Source of the DNA: Sphingobium sp. AP50
GTDB taxonomy: Bacteria > Pseudomonadota > Alphaproteobacteria > Sphingomonadales > Sphingomonadaceae
Direction: 5' to 3'
DNA length: 64,000 nt
Assembly: GCF_900109095.1 (NCBI RefSeq)
Contig: NZ_FNYZ01000001.1
Span: 310,001-374,000 of the forward strand
Numbering within the stretch: the first letter of the stretch is position 1; each line of letters starts with the position of its first letter. The notes beneath the pieces are model-generated. The model ran no database searches and was not told where the DNA came from. It saw only the letters and a list, made by a program, of their open reading frames with translations. Shown one piece after another: positions 24,774 to 33,340 of this stretch. The position numbers and the translations under genes were made by a program.

Positions 24774-25289
24774 ATGCGGCGGATCGGGATCATGGGCTTG
24801 ACGGCGATGCTGGCGTCCTGCGCGCCGCCGCCGGTGGACGATCCCGCCAATGTGCCGCGCCTTGGCCGCTGGCGCGACGAGAGCCGCGCGATCGGCGTCA
24901 CCATCGATGACCAGTCGGTGCCGCTGGAGGAACTGCCCGCCAGCCTGCGCGCCGACATGGAAAAGGGCGCCAAGTCTAAGGAGCTATGCACCGAACCGCG
25001 CGTGCGCGACGCGCAGGAAGCCACCCGCCTGCTGCGCGCCCAACTGCCCGAATGCACGATGGAGCAATGGACGCAGGATGGCGCCACCCTGACCGGCCTG
25101 GCCCGCTGCGCCCCGCAGGATGTGAACGGCGCACAGGCGACCCCGACCGTCCGGGCGGAGGGGATGGTCGGCGCCACCTATCTGCGCCTCGACATTCAGA
25201 GCATCCTGCGCATTCCCGAACCTTCGGGCGCCAGCCACAGCGCGGTCCTGCGCCTGCGCCGTACCCTGGAACGGATCGGCGACTGCTGA
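24774..25289 (+). CDS. Small lipoprotein, third DUF3617-like member
   Basis: 171 aa. The leader MRRIGIMGLTAMLASC carries a lipobox (LASC). The mature part starts with VPRLGRWRDESRAIGVTIDDQ, has three spaced cysteines (ELCTEP, PECTME, ARCAPQ) and ends RRTLERIGDC, the same closing pattern as the other two DUF3617 proteins in this stretch. Similarity is weaker, so membership is tentative. It converges on the MBL hydrolase with only nine bases between stops. Confidence 0.68.
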   Translation: MRRIGIMGLTAMLASCAPPPVDDPANVPRLGRWRDESRAIGVTIDDQSVPLEELPASLRADMEKGAKSKELCTEPRVRDAQEATRLLRAQLPECTMEQWTQDGATLTGLARCAPQDVNGAQATPTVRAEGMVGATYLRLDIQSILRIPEPSGASHSAVLRLRRTLERIGDC

Positions 25290-25298
25290 TCGGCTTTC

Positions 25299-26537
25299 CT
25301 ATTCCAGCGCCCGGATCGCCCGTTCGTCGCACCGTTTCGGCCCGATCGGCGCCGGGCTGACGGTTGGCACCAGCAGCGACTGCCCCACCCGCAACGGGGC
25401 GAAGCGCTTCCGCTCTATCCCCGCGCAGCGCAGATATTGCTCCAGCATCCGGGGCGGCGTGTCCCATTGTTCGTATGACAGGCGGAACGTGCCCCAATGG
25501 ATGGGGATCGCCGTGGAAGCGCCCAGCCGTTTGAACACCTCCACCGCCTGTGCCGGGCCGATATGCGCGTCCGACTGCATCTGTCCCGGCCAGAAGCGGA
25601 AGGCGCCGATCGGGATCAGCGCCAGCCGGATCGGGCCATATCGCGCCGCTTCATAGGGCCAGGCCATGTCGCCCGCGCCGGTATCCCCGGCGAAGAAGAT
25701 ATTGCCCGCCCGCGTCCCGATCACGAAACTGGACCATAAAGCCCGGTTGCGGTCGGTGCCCCACCGGCTGCCCCAATGATGGTTGCGGGTCACATGCACC
25801 TGATAATCGGGGCAATGTTCATAATTGCCGCACTGGATCACCGCCTCCGGCGCCAGCCCGTTCAGCGCCGCGCCGCTGACCGACTGGCCCCAGTCCAGCG
25901 CCGTCGCCGGAATCCCGTTCGCCTTCAGGATCGCGTCATTGCCCAGGCTGGTGACGATCTTGGGCCGGTCCCGCTCCCACAGGCGCTTCAATGTCGGCAG
26001 GTCCATATGGTCATAATGATTGTGGCTCAGCACGATCAGGTCGATCTTGGGCAGGTCGTCGAACCGGATGCCCGGCTGCGCGACGCGCTTTGGCCCCAGC
26101 GGGGGCAGCGGGCTGGCATAGTCGGACCAGATCGGATCGGTCAGGATATTGAGCCCCGCCGCCTGCACCAGCACGGTCGCATGGCCGACCCATGTCGCCA
26201 CCATGCCGCGCGGCGCGGCAAAGGGGGCCGGGCGCGCCGGCTTGACCGCGATCGCCTCCGGCCAGGGCGGCCGGTCGTCATTGCCCAGCAGCCAGCGCGC
26301 GATGAAGCCCTGCCGACTGGTGCCGGGCGGCGCGGGCGTATCGATCACGCCATCGGGATTGTGGAAATGCACGCCGTCAAAATGGCGGCTGACCGGCCCC
26401 CGATAATAGATCCGGTCCAGAAAGGGCGGCAATATGGTGATCGCCAGGCACAGCGTGATGACCAGGAACAGCAGCGCCACGCCCGCCCCCCTTATCACCG
26501 CGAAAACATTGATGCTGAAACGGCGACCCATGCCCAC
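25299..26537 (-). CDS. Membrane-anchored MBL-fold metallohydrolase (NAPE-PLD/RomA-like)
   Basis: 412 aa. One N-terminal membrane segment (GVALLFLVITLCLAITILPP) is followed by a metallo-beta-lactamase fold. Metal ligands are visible: the HxHxDH motif as SHNHYDHMD, a further His in VTRNHHWGSR, Asp in FFAGDTGAGD and His in IPIHWGTF. WVGHATVLVQ and NILTDPIWS are typical of the UlaG/NAPE-PLD branch. Such enzymes hydrolyse phosphodiester or lactone bonds; the substrate here is unknown. It stands alone on its strand. Confidence 0.87.
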   Translation of the reverse strand: MGMGRRFSINVFAVIRGAGVALLFLVITLCLAITILPPFLDRIYYRGPVSRHFDGVHFHNPDGVIDTPAPPGTSRQGFIARWLLGNDDRPPWPEAIAVKPARPAPFAAPRGMVATWVGHATVLVQAAGLNILTDPIWSDYASPLPPLGPKRVAQPGIRFDDLPKIDLIVLSHNHYDHMDLPTLKRLWERDRPKIVTSLGNDAILKANGIPATALDWGQSVSGAALNGLAPEAVIQCGNYEHCPDYQVHVTRNHHWGSRWGTDRNRALWSSFVIGTRAGNIFFAGDTGAGDMAWPYEAARYGPIRLALIPIGAFRFWPGQMQSDAHIGPAQAVEVFKRLGASTAIPIHWGTFRLSYEQWDTPPRMLEQYLRCAGIERKRFAPLRVGQSLLVPTVSPAPIGPKRCDERAIRALE

Positions 26538-26628
26538 TCCCGAAAGATGCCACGGGCGGACATAGCGCGGATCGGCGACACGGCAAGGGCTGGGGTGGAG
26601 CAGGGGGCAGGGCAGGGGCGCCGCCCAA

Positions 26629-26657
26629 GAAAAAGGGGACGGAAAACCGCCCCCTTT
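26629..26657 (-). terminator. Intrinsic terminator of the TonB receptor
   Basis: On the minus strand AAAGGGGGCGG and CCGTCCCCTTT form an 11-bp stem with one mismatch and a TTTT loop, followed by more T. It is 26 bases beyond the receptor stop. Confidence 0.75.
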
Positions 26658-26683
26658 CGTCCCTCTGACGCTGTCGATCCGAT

Positions 26684-29608
26684 TTACATCGTGATTTTGG
26701 CGCCCGCATACATGTAGCGGCCGACATAGCTGATCGGATAGTTGCTCGACGCGATCGAGGGCTGCTGGTCGAACAGGTTGTTCGCGCCGACATAGAAACG
26801 GAACCGCTCGTCCACGTCATAGGCGACGTACAGGTCGTGCTGCCACTTTTCCTTGTACCAGAGATATTCTGGTGCTGCGATGTCGGGGTTGGCGTCGGTC
26901 TGCTCGGTGGTGTAGCGGCGGGTCTTGCTGAACCAGCTTACGCCATAGTTGACCGTCAGCTTGTCCAGCTTCCACGTAATGTCGCCGGTCACGTTCCACT
27001 TGGGGAAATATGGCTCTTCACGATCGACATTGACCTCGGCGCCCGGCGTCGCAATGAACTGCAACTTGTCGAGATAACCGCCGACCAGCGAGATGCTGAA
27101 CGCGCCCGCCTTGGCGGTATTGAAGTTGTAGTTCAGCTTCATGTCGGCGCCAGCGGTCTTGAAATTGGCGACATTTTGCGGCTGGACGAAATAGCCCGCA
27201 ATATAGCCGGTGCCGGTGGCGCGCGTGATATTCTGGCAATAGACATTGTCCAGCGTCGGCTGGTCGACGCACAGGCCCGCCAGTTCTTCGGCCGTCGGCG
27301 TGCTGATCGCATTCTTGATCTTGATGTCATACCAGTCGAACGACGCGATCAGGCCCGGAATGAAGCGCGGGCGCAATACGGTGCCCGCCGTCCAGGTCCG
27401 TGCCGTTTCCTCCCGCAGATTGCGGTTGCCGCCCGAATTGCCCGGCAGGCTGACCGTTGCCGTCGGATCATTTTCGGGGTTGAAGGCCGCGATCTGTTCC
27501 GGCGTCAGGCCCGCAGCGGTCAGGGCAGCCTGGCAATTGGCGGCGCGATATTGCGTGCCTTCGCCGATATAGACCGGATCGCACGGATCGCCGATGAACG
27601 AGAAGCCGCCGTTACGCGGCGCGAACAATTCGGTGATGTTGGGCGCACGCACCGCTTCGGACAATGTGGCGCGGAAGGTGATGTCGGGGATCGGCGCATA
27701 GGTGCCGTCCACCTTCCAGGTCGTGGTCTTGCCGACGGTCGAATAATCCGACAGGCGCACCGCTGCGCCGAACGACAGCGTATGGGCGAAGGGCACTTCC
27801 TTGAGCACCGGCACCGACAATTCGCCGAAGATTTCCTTCACGTCGAAGCTGCCCTTTTCCGGCAACTGGAGCGAAAAGTCCTGCAACGCCCCCTGCTGCA
27901 ACAGCTCGTCGGGGACGAAGCTGCTCTTTTCCTTGCGATATTCGCCGCCGATCGCAAAGCCGATCGGGCCGCCGGGCAGTTCGAAAAACTGGCCGAAATC
28001 GCCGGAGATCGATCCCGACACGACATGCTGCTGGATCTTGGCGCGGTTCATGATGTCCGCATTGACCCAGTCGAGCGCCGCCTGACTGGGCGACCCGTTG
28101 CCCAGCAGGTTGAGCGGCTGGCACCCGCTGCCTGCGCCCGGCGTGAAGGTGGTGGCCGGGGCATCATAATTGTCGGGATTGATATTGCCCGTCGGGTCCA
28201 GCGTAGACCGGCAGACGATCTGGCCCGTCGCCGGATCGCGCACCGCATCGATCGCTGCCCAGTAGCGGTCGCCGATGCGATAGTCGGTCAGCAGCACCTT
28301 CGATTTGGTCTGGCCGAACGTGTAGGACAGTTCATATTTCGCATGATCGGAAATCGCGCCCTCGAACCCGCCGACGAAGCGCATCGTCTCGCGGTTGTTC
28401 TTCTCGCCACGCACGCCCATGTCGAAATTGTCGCGCGACACCAGCGCGCCGTCCGGCGCCAGATCGCCAAACTGGTCCTGCAAATAGGCATTGTCCGGCG
28501 TCAGATAGGTGAAGAAGTCGAACGAAGGCTGCGCCAGCGTGAAGGTCTTGTTCTTCACATATTTGGCTTCGAAGAAGAATTTCACCGCGTCGCTGAAATC
28601 ATAATGCGACAGCAGGTTGAAATTATGCACCCGGTTATAGGCTTGCAGGTCGCCCTGATAGCCGGCCAGCGGCGTGCTGTCGCCGCCCTGCGTCAAACCG
28701 CCCGACGACGGCAGCAGCAGGCCGCGATCATAGACTTTGCCTTCCCCGGTGAAGTCGGGAATGCCATCGAAATCGACGTCGATCGCGCCGCCCAGCGAAC
28801 TGTCGGCATAGCGCAGATTATTGAACGGCCGGCGGTCGGGCACGTTCGGATCGTCAGGAATGTCCGCCGGATCACGCACGATGCCATAGGTGTTGAGCGG
28901 ATTGCCGGTCCGGCTGCGATTGAAGCTGCTCAGCCGGTCCTGCTCCCGAAATTCGTAGGACAGCGCGATATTGCCGCGCCCGTCGCTGAAATTCTTGCCA
29001 TAGGTCAGCGACCCATAGCGCTGGCCCGCATCGCCCCGGCTGGAAATGCCGACTTGCCCGCTCGCCTTGAAGCCGTCGAAATTCCGCATCAGGCGGAAAT
29101 TGACCACGCCCGACACGCCGTCCGCGCCATAAATGGCCGATGCGCCACCGGTCAGCACGTCCACGCCCTCGATCAGGTCGTTGGGGATGGTGTTGATGTC
29201 GACCGCGGCCGACCCCGACAGGCTCGCCACATGGCGGCGGCCGTTGACCAGCACCAGCGTGCGGTTGTCGCCCAGCCCGCGCAGGTCGAGCAGCGCAACG
29301 CCAACCGCGCCGAAATCGCTGTTGGACCCCGACGTCCGCGCGCCGCCCAGCGAATTGATCAGCGCCGGATTCTGCGCCAGCGTATCGATGATCTGGACGT
29401 TGCCTGCCTGCTCCAGCGTTTCGGCCGTCACCGTCACCAGCGGGTTGGCGACATTATAGTCGCTGCGCTGGATGCGACTGCCGGTGACGACGATCGTCTC
29501 GCTATCGTCCACGGCGGCGGATTGCTGCGCCATCGCGGGCAGGGCAGGCAGGGTGGAAAGGGCGCTTGCGGCCAGAAGGGTCCGCGCAAAAGCGGTGCGG
29601 TTGATCAT
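26684..29608 (-). CDS. TonB-dependent receptor
   Basis: 974 aa from ATG 29608, which has CAGGGG upstream and opens the signal peptide MINRTAFARTLLAASALSTLPALPAMAQ. The TonB box ETIVVTGSRI is followed by a plug (SDYNVANPLVTVTAETLEQAG, LDLRGLGDNRTLVLVNGRRH, GGASAIYGADGVSGVVNF) and a beta-barrel of about 22 strands ending YMYAGAKITM. It is of the large sphingomonad class with the RGLG-x-NR-LVLVNGRR signature. Substrate unknown. The longer frame to 29683 is rejected because it displaces the signal peptide. Confidence 0.92.
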   Translation of the reverse strand: MINRTAFARTLLAASALSTLPALPAMAQQSAAVDDSETIVVTGSRIQRSDYNVANPLVTVTAETLEQAGNVQIIDTLAQNPALINSLGGARTSGSNSDFGAVGVALLDLRGLGDNRTLVLVNGRRHVASLSGSAAVDINTIPNDLIEGVDVLTGGASAIYGADGVSGVVNFRLMRNFDGFKASGQVGISSRGDAGQRYGSLTYGKNFSDGRGNIALSYEFREQDRLSSFNRSRTGNPLNTYGIVRDPADIPDDPNVPDRRPFNNLRYADSSLGGAIDVDFDGIPDFTGEGKVYDRGLLLPSSGGLTQGGDSTPLAGYQGDLQAYNRVHNFNLLSHYDFSDAVKFFFEAKYVKNKTFTLAQPSFDFFTYLTPDNAYLQDQFGDLAPDGALVSRDNFDMGVRGEKNNRETMRFVGGFEGAISDHAKYELSYTFGQTKSKVLLTDYRIGDRYWAAIDAVRDPATGQIVCRSTLDPTGNINPDNYDAPATTFTPGAGSGCQPLNLLGNGSPSQAALDWVNADIMNRAKIQQHVVSGSISGDFGQFFELPGGPIGFAIGGEYRKEKSSFVPDELLQQGALQDFSLQLPEKGSFDVKEIFGELSVPVLKEVPFAHTLSFGAAVRLSDYSTVGKTTTWKVDGTYAPIPDITFRATLSEAVRAPNITELFAPRNGGFSFIGDPCDPVYIGEGTQYRAANCQAALTAAGLTPEQIAAFNPENDPTATVSLPGNSGGNRNLREETARTWTAGTVLRPRFIPGLIASFDWYDIKIKNAISTPTAEELAGLCVDQPTLDNVYCQNITRATGTGYIAGYFVQPQNVANFKTAGADMKLNYNFNTAKAGAFSISLVGGYLDKLQFIATPGAEVNVDREEPYFPKWNVTGDITWKLDKLTVNYGVSWFSKTRRYTTEQTDANPDIAAPEYLWYKEKWQHDLYVAYDVDERFRFYVGANNLFDQQPSIASSNYPISYVGRYMYAGAKITM

Positions 29609-29807
29609 ATTTACCCCTGTTTCTTCGCTGCTCTCGATGGAGCGGAATGCAGGAAAAAATCTCAGGAAAGCACGCCAAGTCAATGAATCTGCGATGAATG
29701 CCCGCCAAATGTAGCGTATTTATTGCAACGTGTAGCAACATGGCAACATGGGCGCAGCCGCTCGCCCGCGCGGGTTTTCAGGATGCGGATGCGCCAGAAG
29801 CGCATTA

Positions 29808-29934
29808 CCAGAGTGGGATGACTTCATATTGAATCGTCATTGCGAGCGCAGCGAAGCAATCCAATGGCGCACCGATGGATTGCTTCGCTGCGCTCGCAAT
29901 GACGGCGTGGGTCAAGCCAATCTCATCCCCTTCT
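29808..29934 (+). repeat. 127-bp dispersed hairpin repeat, copy B
   Basis: The same 127-base unit as 9888-10014 but in opposite orientation. Flanks CCAGAGTGGGATGACTTCAT and CAAGCCAATCTCATCCCC match the complement of copy A almost base for base. The arm pair GCAGCG/CGCTGC differs from copy A (GGAGCG/CGCTCC) on both sides, a compensating change. Its last two bases form part of the TAG stop of the CitE-like gene. Confidence 0.85.
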
Positions 29935-30748
29935 AAAGGCTCACAGCCTCGGCCCGCGCGATCAGCGCCTGCGCTTCCTCGACATGCATCGTCTCGATCA
30001 TCCGGCCCTCGAACCGCTCGGCTCCGCCGGTCGCCGCCTCGATCAGGCGGCGCGCGTCGGCCACCGCCTGCGCATCCGGGCCGAACACCTGATTGGCCAC
30101 CGGCACCTGCGCCGGATGGATCAGCGTCTTCCCGTCAAAGCCCAGCGCATGGCCCTCGGCGCATTCCAGCTCCAGCCCCGTCTCGTCCGCCAGCCGGTTG
30201 AACACGCCGTCGAACACCGCGATCCCCGCCGCCCGCGCCGCCAGCACCACCGACTGCATCGCCAGCGACAGGCCCGCCCGCCCGGCCGACGGCGGAATGC
30301 CCAGATCCTTGCGCAGATCATTATTCCCCATGAACAGCCCGGCACAGCCTTCCGCCCGCCCAATCTCCACCGCCGCCAGCACGCCCTGCGCACTTTCGAT
30401 CATCGCGATCACCGGCTTGTGGCACACGCTGAACACATCCTTCACCTGCTTGGGATGCTCCACCTTGGGCAGCACCACATAGTCCGCGCCCGAAGCCTTG
30501 ACCGCGATCATCTCCACCCCGTGCCAGGGCGTCCCCTCCACATTGATCCGTACCGCGCTCAGCCGTCCGCCAAAGCCTTCGCCCAGCGCTTCGATCGCTC
30601 CATCGCGCGCCGTTTCCTTGGCGTCGTCGGGCACCGCATCCTCCAGATCCAGTATCACCATGTCGCACGGCAGGGTCCGCGCCTTGGCGATGGCGCGGGC
30701 GTTGGACGCGGGCAGGAACAGCAGCGAACGGGCATGGCGCAGCAACAT
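29933..30748 (-). CDS. HpcH/HpaI aldolase-citrate lyase family, CitE-like CoA ester lyase
   Basis: 271 aa. TIM-barrel lyase family acting on CoA thioesters. The start RSLLFLPASNARAIAKA, the DMVILDLEDAVP block with metal-binding acids, RINVEGTPW, YVVLPKVEHP, IAMIESAQGV and GFDGKTLIHPAQV follow the family order. Stand-alone members without citrate-lyase alpha and gamma subunits usually work on malyl-, citramalyl- or methylmalyl-CoA; which one cannot be told. Its stop codon overlaps the end of the 127-bp repeat, so the last codon pair may come from that element. Confidence 0.85.
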   Translation of the reverse strand: MLLRHARSLLFLPASNARAIAKARTLPCDMVILDLEDAVPDDAKETARDGAIEALGEGFGGRLSAVRINVEGTPWHGVEMIAVKASGADYVVLPKVEHPKQVKDVFSVCHKPVIAMIESAQGVLAAVEIGRAEGCAGLFMGNNDLRKDLGIPPSAGRAGLSLAMQSVVLAARAAGIAVFDGVFNRLADETGLELECAEGHALGFDGKTLIHPAQVPVANQVFGPDAQAVADARRLIEAATGGAERFEGRMIETMHVEEAQALIARAEAVSL

Positions 30749-30843
30749 GAATACTCTCTCCTCGGGCGGGCCATATAACGGGTTTGCCTTTCCCCGTTAA
30801 AGATTAGCGCGCATAGTCCAACCCCTAAACGGGAGGCAGGATA

Positions 30844-31818
30844 ATGCTCACGACTTTCGCACTCACGTTGACCGGACTCGTCCTCTTCTACCTCGCCGTC
30901 AGCGTGAAGGTAGTGCGGCAGGGCTATCAATATACGATCGAACGCTTCGGCCGTTTCACCGAAGTCGCCAAGCCCGGCCTCAATTTCTACCCCGCCTTCT
31001 TCTACGCCGTGGGTCGCAAGATCAACATGATGGAGCAGGTGGTCGATATTCCGGGGCAGGAAATCATCACCAAGGATAATGCCATGGTGTCGGTCGACGG
31101 CGTGGTCTTCTTCCAGGTGCTGGACCCGGCCAAGGCCGCCTATGAAGTGTCCGAACTCTATGTCGCGATCATGCAACTCGCCACCACCAACCTGCGCACG
31201 GTGATGGGGTCGCTGGACCTCGACGAAACCCTCTCGAAACGCGACGAGATCAACGCCCGTTTGCTCTCCGTGGTCGATCACGCCACCAACGCCTGGGGCA
31301 TCAAGATCACCCGCGTCGAACTCAAGGACATCCGCCCGCCCGCCGACATCGTCAACGCCATGGGCCGCCAGATGAAGGCGGAACGCGAAAAGCGCGCCAA
31401 CATCCTCGACGCGGAAGGCGCGCGCGCCGCCGAAATCCTGCGCGCCGAGGGGCAGAAGCAATCGCAGATATTGGAGGCCGAAGGCCGCCGCGAAGCCGCC
31501 TTCCGCGACGCCGAAGCCCGCGAACGCGAAGCGGAGGCCGAAGCCAAGGCGACCCAGATGGTGTCGCAGGCCATATCGGAGGGCAATCCGCAGGCGCTCA
31601 ATTACTTCATCGCGCAAAAATATACCGAAGCCGTCGCCGCCTTCGCGACTTCCCCCAATGCCAAGACCATCCTCTTCCCGGTCGAAGCGACCCAGTTGAT
31701 CGGCACGCTGGGCGGCATCGGCCAACTGGCAAAGGACGCGCTGGGCACGGAAACTCCGCCACCCCCCGCACCACCCCCTCCGCCAAGGCGCGGCCCCTTC
31801 GGCCAGAGTCAGGGATGA
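30844..31818 (+). CDS. SPFH/Band 7 membrane protein (QmcA/paraslipin-like)
   Basis: 324 aa. An N-terminal membrane segment (TLTGLVLFYLAVSVKVV) is followed by the SPFH domain: RQGYQYTIERFGRFTEVAKPGLNFYPAF, DNAMVSVDGVVFFQVLDP, TNLRTVMGSLDLDETLSKRDEIN. A long Ala/Glu coiled coil (about residues 185-245) leads to IAQKYTEAVAAFA and an unusual Pro-rich tail (PPPPAPPPPPRRG). Such proteins scaffold membrane microdomains and modulate proteases. It is followed by an NfeD gene, the standard partner, after a short palindrome. Confidence 0.93.
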   Translation: MLTTFALTLTGLVLFYLAVSVKVVRQGYQYTIERFGRFTEVAKPGLNFYPAFFYAVGRKINMMEQVVDIPGQEIITKDNAMVSVDGVVFFQVLDPAKAAYEVSELYVAIMQLATTNLRTVMGSLDLDETLSKRDEINARLLSVVDHATNAWGIKITRVELKDIRPPADIVNAMGRQMKAEREKRANILDAEGARAAEILRAEGQKQSQILEAEGRREAAFRDAEAREREAEAEAKATQMVSQAISEGNPQALNYFIAQKYTEAVAAFATSPNAKTILFPVEATQLIGTLGGIGQLAKDALGTETPPPPAPPPPPRRGPFGQSQG

Positions 31819-31840
31819 CGGGGATGCGCTCAACCAATAG

Positions 31841-31876
31841 CCCCTCCCCTTCAGGGGAGGGGATGGGGGTGGGGGC
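31841..31876 (+). repeat. Single palindromic unit (CCCCTCCCC-type hairpin plus tail)
   Basis: CCCCTCCCCT and AGGGGAGGGG form a 10-bp stem with a TC loop, followed by a G-rich tail (GGGGTGGGGGCG). This is one unit of the type that flanks the DUF559 genes, with no partner unit. It lies between the SPFH and NfeD genes, about 20 bases after the SPFH stop. Confidence 0.6.
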
Positions 31877-31972
31877 GTGCCCCACATGCTATGCTTTGAG
31901 CATGGCTCCCACCCAAATCCTTGCTCTGAACGAGAGGGGCTTCACGTCCACTTTCCCCCGGAACCCCCACCC

Positions 31973-32419
31973 ATGACCGCCTTCCTCACCCTGCTTCAGG
32001 ACCATTGGGCCTGGCTCGTCTTCGCCGCGCTGCTCGGCATAGCGGAGGTGCTGATGCCCGGCGTCTTCCTGATCTGGGTCGCGATCGCGGCGGCGCTGAC
32101 CGGCCTTGTCGCGCTGGCGCTGCCGATCGGCCTGCCCGCGCAACTGCTGCTCTTCGCGGCGCTCAGCGTCCTTGCTGTCTATGCCGGCCGCCGCTGGTAT
32201 GTGGATAACCCGGTCGCCTCCGCCGATCCCCTGCTCAACGACCGCACCGCCCGGCTGATCGGCCAGACGGTGACGGTGGTGGAGCCGATCAGCGGCGGCG
32301 AAGGCCGCGTCAGGGTCGGCGACAGCGTCTGGAGCGCCACCGGCCCTGACGCCCCCGTTGGCAATAGGGTCCGCATCATTGGTGTCGAAGGAACGGTGCT
32401 CAAAGTGGAAAGCGCCTGA
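31973..32419 (+). CDS. NfeD-family membrane protein
   Basis: 148 aa from ATG 31973. Three hydrophobic segments cover about residues 12-75 (WAWLVFAALLGIAEVLMPGVFLIWVAIAAALTGL and LLLFAALSVLAVYA). A soluble OB-fold follows with RTARLIGQTVTVVEPISGGEGRVRVGDSVWSATG. NfeD proteins pair with SPFH proteins in membrane quality control. This is the short form without the N-terminal Clp-like protease domain. The gap from the SPFH gene (154 bp) holds a palindromic unit, and the downstream LuxR-type gene converges from the other strand. Confidence 0.88.
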   Translation: MTAFLTLLQDHWAWLVFAALLGIAEVLMPGVFLIWVAIAAALTGLVALALPIGLPAQLLLFAALSVLAVYAGRRWYVDNPVASADPLLNDRTARLIGQTVTVVEPISGGEGRVRVGDSVWSATGPDAPVGNRVRIIGVEGTVLKVESA

Positions 32420-32434
32420 GCGCCTTCGCGCTAC

Positions 32435-33229
32435 TCACTCCACCAGCACGGCCACCACGACCCAGCCGCCCTTCGCGCGCTCCAGCGATACCGTCTCCAC
32501 CGCGTCCGGCTTGCTGGCGAAGCTGGTGCGGAACTTCACCACTTCATAGCCATCGGGCGGCGCCGGCAGATTTTGCTGGCTGATCAGCGTCCGCGACAGC
32601 GCCATGCCCAGCGGCGCCCGCACCTTTTCCGACACATCGGTCCACAATTTCTGGCTGTTCTGCTTGCGGAACGCCGCGCCGGTCTGTTGATAGGCATCGG
32701 CCCAGCGCGCCTGATCCAGCAGTATCAGAAATTGCCGCGCCCTTTCCGTCACTTCGGTTTCGGCGACCGCCTGCGCGGCGACAGGGGCGGCCGACGGCGG
32801 CGCGCTCTGGGGCAGGGCGGCGAGAGCCAGCAGGCCAAGGGAAAGCGTCATGATCAATACTCCGATGAGGGTCCAGAGGCGGCCTTGCGTCCGCCCTGCG
32901 CCGCTGACTGGCGCGCTGTCCTCCTCGGCCTTGGGGGCAGGCGGGTCTTCCCCGATTTGCCTGTCCCCTACATTATCGTCCCCGACATTATCGGGGGTCG
33001 CCAAAACCGCCTCATCCCCTTCCGCTGCCAGCAGCAACCGCGCCGCCTCGCGGCTGCTCGACACCGCCATCTTGCGCCGCGCATCGCGCAGCCGCTCGTT
33101 GATCGTATGCACCGATAGGCCCAGGCTCCGCGCGATCGACTTCGCGTCATGGCCCCGACAGATCAGCCGCAGCGTCTGCTTCTCCTTCTCGGTCAGCACT
33201 CCAGTATCGATGTTCGCCGGCATGGTCAT
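32435..33229 (-). CDS. LuxR-type HTH membrane protein with DUF4019
   Basis: 264 aa from ATG 33229. A LuxR-type helix-turn-helix occupies about residues 12-66 (LTEKEKQTLRLICRGHDAKSIARSLGLSVHTINERLRDARRKM). An acidic linker leads to a single membrane segment at about 118-140 (LWTLIGVLIMTLSLGLLALAALP). The C-terminal part resembles DUF4019 (ARQFLILLDQARWADAYQQTGAAFRKQ...SEKVRAPLG), placed in the periplasm by this topology. It looks like a one-component membrane regulator. The 445-residue frame upstream is antisense to the neighbouring gene and is not coding. Confidence 0.8.
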   Translation of the reverse strand: MTMPANIDTGVLTEKEKQTLRLICRGHDAKSIARSLGLSVHTINERLRDARRKMAVSSSREAARLLLAAEGDEAVLATPDNVGDDNVGDRQIGEDPPAPKAEEDSAPVSGAGRTQGRLWTLIGVLIMTLSLGLLALAALPQSAPPSAAPVAAQAVAETEVTERARQFLILLDQARWADAYQQTGAAFRKQNSQKLWTDVSEKVRAPLGMALSRTLISQQNLPAPPDGYEVVKFRTSFASKPDAVETVSLERAKGGWVVVAVLVE

Positions 33230-33340
33230 GGGGTCGGGTCTATGGCCCCCCGCCCCGTTCAGCCACCCCAAAAAATTCGTACCTGCGGCGGGGCGCAGGC
33301 CCGCCTGTCCTACAGGCCCCCGCCATGCCACCCTCTTGCC

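Noticed and set aside
26837..29686. A 949-codon frame on the plus strand opposite the TonB receptor
   Set aside because: The minus-strand receptor has a signal peptide, TonB box and plug motifs; the antisense frame has none and is a composition artefact.
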